The position numbers and the translations under genes were made by a program. 64,000 nt of DNA. Source: Macrocystis pyrifera (Eukaryota > Sar > Phaeophyceae > Laminariales > Laminariaceae). Shown here in pieces: positions 58,350 through 64,000 of the stretch (within the stretch, counting starts at the first letter, position 1; each line of letters opens with the position of its first letter). Where the stretch lies: contig JASSKH010000036.1 in NCBI GenBank assembly GCA_031763025.1, positions 3,335,001 to 3,399,000 of the forward strand. The letters run 5' to 3'. The notes beneath the pieces were generated by a model, which had not been told where the DNA came from, ran no database searches, and saw only the letters and a program-made list of their open reading frames with translations.

Positions 58350-59576
58350 TGAGTATTGTACTTAGCATGTGACACAACTGCTTGTTCGATATTTCCTGTT
58401 CTGTATCTGGTAAGTACACCGCATACACGCACTTCGAGAGTCTTCGTCGGGACGTGGACAACATCTCAACATAGCTAACTTGCCACGAACAAGCATAAAT
58501 AAATGTCGACGGGAAGAGATCAGGGATCATTGCTGTGTGCTGGTCAGTACAATAACCAATGTGACATACCTAGTCGTAGAGTAAATGACTTGCAGAGTTG
58601 GTAGAAGGTAATTACGCCCCCGCTCGATCACTCGCTCGCCTCTCCGCTCGTCTTCTTGCACCTTTGGCCCAGAGAGGGAAACCTTTCAGTATCATTTATT
58701 TCTTCCTAGCGACGCTCACGAGCCATTGTATCAACGGTTCGGGCCAAGCCTCTGGGCTGTAGCACATCCACTGTCCACGTTACACTGACAAATACCATAG
58801 GTGGTAGCTTCGGCTGGTTAATGCCTGCCGTAAGCCCACTCGCTCCAAGGCTGAGATGACCACAGCTTTGTATCGAGAAAATCGACCCTGTCGTGGTGTT
58901 GACACAATCAACGCCAGCATTCCAAGTGCACAGCGAACCCAAGATATGTTCATATCTTCCACATTGAATGACGTGATAGGTGCACCAAGCTCACACACCT
59001 CAACCCCAGAGAACCGAACGAGGTTGCATCTAGAGCAGCAATATCATTGACTGGTCTCCCGTGTTTCTGACGAGAGGAAGGCAGAGGATTCGTTCGAACA
59101 TCATGTATGTCCAAAGCCACCCTGCAACAAGCAACACCCATCAAATACCAACTCAAGCTCTTCCAAAACTGCGAATTTTGCTCGAACACATGATACTACT
59201 CACTCACCGGCCGGCGACGATAAAACTGCGAAGGAAAACAGCACCAAGTGCGACTCGAAAACTGTGTGTATTGATGCAAAAACTGCGCAATATATGAAGC
59301 AGATAATATAATGGACATTAAATATCACTATATGCCCTAGGTTTCTGCCGCGTAGAGCACAATGTGGTGCTGAGTGTGTTTAGAGCGGTATATCTCCCGA
59401 ACAAAGCTCGGTGCCACGTTGGTACGGAAGTAGCGTGTGGCGGACTATCCCACAGCCTACCGGGGACGGCATCTCTTCCAACCGATGCACCGACATATAT
59501 AATCGGAGGGCCGTGCTGGGACAGAAGCGACTCTGCTATTGCGCCCTCCAAACACGTCTTTTTACATTAGGGCAAT
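58350..59576 (-). other. 3' flank of the Pmp/membrane gene
   Basis: Downstream of the stop codon at 59577-59579. It is similar throughout to 41490-42753, so the flank was copied along with the last exon. Short open frames here (for example 58950-59189 minus and 59318-59551 minus) have counterparts in the copy, but indels break them, so I do not call a gene. A polyadenylation site was not identified. Confidence 0.6.
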
Positions 59577-62500
59577 CTATTTGGTGCCACGAAATCTAGG
59601 CAATATCCTCTCTTGCACGGTTTCCCTCATTGAACACACCATCACGCCGGTCTCGACTATCACCGTCAGTATCATACCCAGATGGGCGGCAACGAGGACA
59701 GCCTCGAATACCTTTTGGCTACTGGACCTTTCATTAGATATGTCTACCTTCAACAAGAGAGCGACATACATGCTCACATACACGACAACATGTCCCATGC
59801 GACTTATCCAAGTGTCCCATCTGGATACAAACGGGGCTAAACCTTCTGATATCATCGCAAATACGAACGCAATCATCAGCGTTACAGCAATCTGGGCCGA
59901 GGTATCGGGATAGATGAAAACCACCGTCCCTGTCAGTAGCACCCGCCGCCCGCATTCGATCACCTCGTAGTAGAATATCGACGGCTTGTAGGGCTTCCAC
60001 AGATCAGAAAACGACTGAGTACGCTGGCTCTCTTCTCGACTAACTTCATCCTTTAGGACTCGACGGTTTCTAAACAAGAGGCTAGCGTAAAGAGCTGGGA
60101 TACCCACTGTGTAGAATAAGATCATGAAGCCTGCGTAAACCTGAAACGCCCTGTGCTTTGAGGAATCACACACAACACGATAGTCAGCGCGGAGATATCT
60201 CTTGCCGTCGTCGAGGTCATCGCACGCGAACATCTGAAACAGAATAGAACTGATGCTCGAGTACACCAGGAGCGTCAGTAAGAGCATTATCGACACGTGC
60301 TTGTGCCGGATCAGGTGGAGGGCTTCGGTTGATCCCTGGTTACATTTTGCTGCCACAACGTACGTCAACCCGAGGAACATTATGGCGACGATAGGACCGA
60401 TCGTTGCTATCAACAACCGGCCGTGGATGCCAAGGTCGTATAAACAGCCCACAGACAGTTGCGATATCCAGCCAAGGTCGAAGTTGAGCACATTCACAGC
60501 GTCAAGGAAGCGCTGGTACACGTGCGGGTAGGTGACGTTCGCAATAGCAGTGAACTGCACGAAAAACAAACGTTGGTACAAACAATTGGACAGGTATTAG
60601 GTTGCCGTAGGTAATAAAAAATGGTGCCTTCGTCAAGGCTATCGACGATGATTACACGGGACGTTAGAAATCAAGCCGTTGTCCCTTTTCCGTGTTCTTG
60701 GCCGACACACGAAAACGTACTCGACCTCTTTGGCAATTTTTTTCATCCAGGTGAACGCCAGGATGCTGTGAAGCCTCAACTCTAGATATAAGTTACTGGT
60801 CCATCGACCTTATCAACGCGGAAATTTAACTGCTGTTTCAAGATGGTAAAACATCAATTGATCAACTACTCAGTGCTGATGCCGATTAAAAGCTGTAAGG
60901 TCACGCATCCATTTTTACAAGGACCAAACAACTTGGGCAACCCTTGCCCGAAACGACGGTATGCGTCGCTCGTTAGCTATATCGATATCGTGTACAGACA
61001 GCTCTAACCTGTGTCACGATCTGCAAAGCGACGATGATGATCTTGATAGATTGAAACGGAAGGATTTGTGCCAGCCGTTCCATCGTCCCGCGACCATCAC
61101 TCTCCAGCCCGCTCGACATAGTGTACGACGCCATGGCAGCCGCACCGACCACGACGAATACGACAAGAACGATCGTGAGCACGATTCCGCCTGCTTTGTC
61201 GGAGCACTTGCCACAGACGAGCCCGAAACTTGTCGCATACCCATCGCTGCAAATCGAACAGTCTGTTGCATAGCGACGCCCAGTGTGGTTGGAAGATCAA
61301 CATGTTAAGACATCGCGAGGGCTACCACTGGCAGTGCTAGCGAGTTATGGCGTTTCATCGACGAAGGGTGTCCCAACTTGTGGCTCTCGTCATTGCCCCG
61401 TCTTCCAACATGGTATTGAGCTCCTGCATCTGCTATACCTTACCTGGTATTACATATGGACAAACTCGTCTCCACAGTCTCAATTATTAATAGACACGGT
61501 ATGAATAAGCGGTTAATCAACAATAAGGCGCTTCAGTTGCGGCATACATGTAGCTTATCGCTCACATGGTCCTTCGTAGCTGTTAGCGCAGTAGTCAGGT
61601 GACCCCGTCACACCTCCGAGGCAGGTTTCGTCTCTGTAGCATGCAAAAATTTCTTTGCTGGTTGAGGTGGCTCGCCAAAAGCCGGGGTTAATCGAAACTG
61701 TCTCCAATGTGGTGCCCCCACCAAAGCTGGTGGAATGCTGCATGACTTGGGTGCAGATAGGAACCCCGACTGATTCCTCAACGGAGCATCCTTGGCACGA
61801 AGCCCTACATCCGTTGCAGACGACCTCGAGCGCGTTGCCCGACTGCGACAGAAAACAAAGGGGAAAGTGGTTCAGCCTACGAGTGGTCTCAACAACGAGT
61901 GTAGCGCCATTGTAACTCAATTTTAGAGGACTGCGCATTGACGACACTGTTTATAGAGGGTTTGTAAAGTATTAATGGAATGAAGCCTTACCTTGTGGGG
62001 GCGACAGAGTATCCACCTGTAGAAGGGATGATGTACGCTATCTATCATAGGTCGTGCACGACAACGAATATCACTTTTTTGGGGACCTGCGTTGTTCATA
62101 TACTACGACGGGCGGCGGTCGGCGTCATAAATAAGCTGTCGGGTTTCAGTAGATTTTAGCACTTGCTGATGATTTGCGAGTAAGCCTCTCCTTACCTCGT
62201 TGAACTCCAGGTATGTGCTCGGTTGACAGTCGAAGGAGTTGCCGACAAAGGAGCTGTCCGCTATCCTTCCAACGAAGCCGATGTTGTCTACCGCAGGCCC
62301 TGCCCCCTCGCCTGACCTGTTGTCCACAAACGAACAACTATCCAAAAACGTTTTGCCTCCTAGTCTCAAGGCCCCTCCGACCGCCGCTGTGTTACCCATG
62401 AATATTGTATTGGAGATGTGATCTTGGCCAGCTACGCTTTCAATTGCCCCCCCAGTTGCCGTTGCCCAGTTATCAACGAACTGACACCCATCGAACTTTG

Positions 62501-64000
62501 TTGCATATATCGGCGTGGTGTCGAAGGCGTTGACTTCTTCGTTGCCCGAGCCAGTGACGTATGCGCCGCCGCCGGCCCCAGCAAAGTTGGCAACAAATCT
62601 TACTGTAGAGAACAACGGGCCAACACCGAAACTAGACACGAAGACCGCACCCCCCACAACCTCGGCAGAATTTCCTATGAACAACACGTCTGGCGACTGA
62701 AACGAAACAGACAGCATTCCGTTCAATGCTAAACCGCCACCGGTTGCCCCGGCTGTATTGTTTGCAAAAATTGTGGACCCATTGATGATGAGGCTCGAAC
62801 TATCGGGGTTATTCCTCTCGTTGAGAAACGATGATCCGATGGCTCCCCCAGAGAAGACAGCCGTATTTGAGGTAAATTCCGTCTGCCCGCTCCATCCCGC
62901 CGTCGATCCATTGATAACGTAAAGGGCGCCTCCAAACGATGCAGTACATCCGACGAACGCTGTGCCTCCGCTCCAGTGAACACTTCCATTTCGCTGCAGA
63001 ATTATCGCTCCACCAAATAAATCCGCCGAATTGTTGAGAAATATAGCCTGCCCCCTCCAAGAAACCGTGGAGCTGTTTCCCACCGATAAGCCACCGCCAG
63101 ACCCGGAACTGTTTCCAGACGCACGGTTATGCGCTAGTGTCACGTTTCCGCTCCACGAAACATCAGAGTCATTCGAAACAGCAAGAGCCCCCCCTACTAC
63201 GGCCGAATTATTCAGGATTTCCGAGTTCCCATCCCACGCAACTCTAGATTCGTGCACACTCACAGCGCCCCCAAGCGTTGCGGTGTTGCCATAATAAGTG
63301 GAGTTTCCTTCAAATCCCACAGTCGAGGAAACAAAGTACAAAGCCCCCCCCGGAGTCGCTACACGAGTTGTTGAAAAATGACGAGCTCCCTGTCCATGAG
63401 ACGATAGCTCCAGTCGCAAAGGCAGCACCACCAGATTCTGAGGCTTCGTTGTCGGTGAACGTTGTCTCCCCGCTTACCGTAAGAGTGGAAAACCGCACGG
63501 CAACAGCACCACCTGACCGAACAATGCCGAATGGTCTCTCCTCGCTACCGGCGACATTCCCGTGAAAGGCGTTCCTCGAGTCGAACGAGATGCTGGAGTC
63601 GGCGTCTGCGTACACGGCACCTCCATCTCCCGCCAAGTTCCTTGAGAATGTCGTATCCCCGTTCCATGCGATGCTTGAGTCGTCGAAAACATACGCAGCT
63701 CCCCCCCACGTTTTGGCGATGTTAGCGGAAAATGTTGTATTGCCCCTTGACGAAGCAGTTGACCCTTTTACTATCGCCATTGCACCACCGTGTATGCCCC
63801 TGTTTCCGATGTATTCTGTGCTTCCTCTCCAGAAAGCATTAGAGCCATTGGATAAGCGCATGGCGCCCCCCGTGAAGCCAGCTATGTTGCTGCTGAAGAG
63901 GGTGGTCCCATTGCACCACACCTGGGAATAATCTAGTACATGGAGCGCACCCGCGTGTTGCAGCGCCGTATTACTGTCAAGTATGGTCTCCCCGTACCAT
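59577..64000 (-). CDS. Pmp-repeat surface protein with C-terminal multi-helix membrane domain (partial, 5' end beyond window)
   Basis: Four exons fit on the minus strand: 64000-62196 (open at the edge), 61842-61566, 61262-61009 and 60554-59577. Introns of 353, 303 and 454 bp begin GTAAGG, GTGAGC and GTTAGA and end in CAG. Exon 1 encodes about seventeen Pmp-type repeats (GGA followed by V/L/I, with FxxN or FxxNxA), the beta-helix repeat first known from chlamydial outer membrane proteins. The next exons give a Cys-rich part (EVVCNGCRASCQGC, FWRATSTS) and, across the splice, YEGP then YCSICSDGYATSFGLVCGKC, followed by the first helix (IVLTIVLVVFVVVGAAAM). The last exon has about seven more helices and ends in RGTK plus a stop also conserved in the pseudogene copy. 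A large extracellular domain on a membrane channel-like or receptor-like base is inferred. A one-base frame change sits in a C8 run (63344-63351). Confidence 0.85.
63344..63351 (-). other. C8 homopolymer causing a frame change in the Pmp exon
   Basis: Upstream the frame reads SFFNNSCSDSGG; downstream the Pmp pattern resumes as ALYFVSSTVGFEGNS in another frame. The switch falls exactly in the run of eight G on the coding strand. Either the genomic allele is frameshifted here or the run length is miscalled. Confidence 0.85.

Noticed and set aside
62418-62732. Plus-strand frames within 62200-63931
   Set aside because: Shadows of the minus-strand Pmp exon; GG-rich repeats leave the opposite strand open.

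Overview
The window looks like nuclear DNA of a multicellular-type stramenopile, most plausibly a brown alga. The supporting evidence is one intron-bearing gene with long Pmp-type (GGA/FxxN) repeats fused to a multi-helix membrane domain, Ty1/copia elements with stramenopile-like pol sequences, Helitron and PIF/Harbinger remnants, CAG/CTG tracts and a short (TTAGGG)n block. The lineage is inferred from family memory, not from a search. Nothing prokaryotic is present, and I found no tRNA or rRNA genes and no CRISPR array.

Layout. 1-9034: a near-identical segmental duplication (1-3628 and 5412-9034) with no recognisable gene. 9.1-12.7 kb: a foldback repeat, then two degenerate satellites (GAGCTA-rich and GTTAC-rich). 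13.3-14.6 kb: broken C-terminal part of a non-LTR-type reverse transcriptase ORF (minus). 15.0-18.05 kb: decayed Helitron Rep/helicase gene, part of which is locally inverted. 18.4-19.5 kb: MITEs. 21-22.75 kb: simple and composite repeats. 22.935-24.876 kb: a PIF/Harbinger-like element with 16-bp terminal inverted repeats and a TAA target duplication, carrying a poly-Ser/Ala/Gln ORF and a truncated transposase; it sits inside the end of another inverted-repeat element that runs to about 25.6 kb. 26.8-27.1 kb: telomere-like block inside a 26-bp inverted repeat. 28.9-29.9 kb: satellite of about 290 bp. 32.4-39.5 kb: copia element A (minus), whose right LTR interrupts copia element B (39.5-41.4 kb). 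41.5-43.25 kb: truncated pseudogene copy of the membrane exon and 3' flank of the gene at the right edge. 49.138-55.133 kb: copia element C (minus), inserted into a MITE with a CCGTA target duplication. 56.2-58.3 kb: LTR-bounded remnant related to copia A. 59.577-64.0 kb: the only convincing host gene (minus, four exons seen, running off the right edge).

Most of the window is therefore nested mobile DNA in several stages of decay, with one probable functional surface/membrane protein gene. Frameshifts, in-frame stops and altered catalytic residues show that none of the elements seen here encodes a complete autonomous set of proteins. Many open frames in the window start at TTG or GTG and are not evidence of genes.
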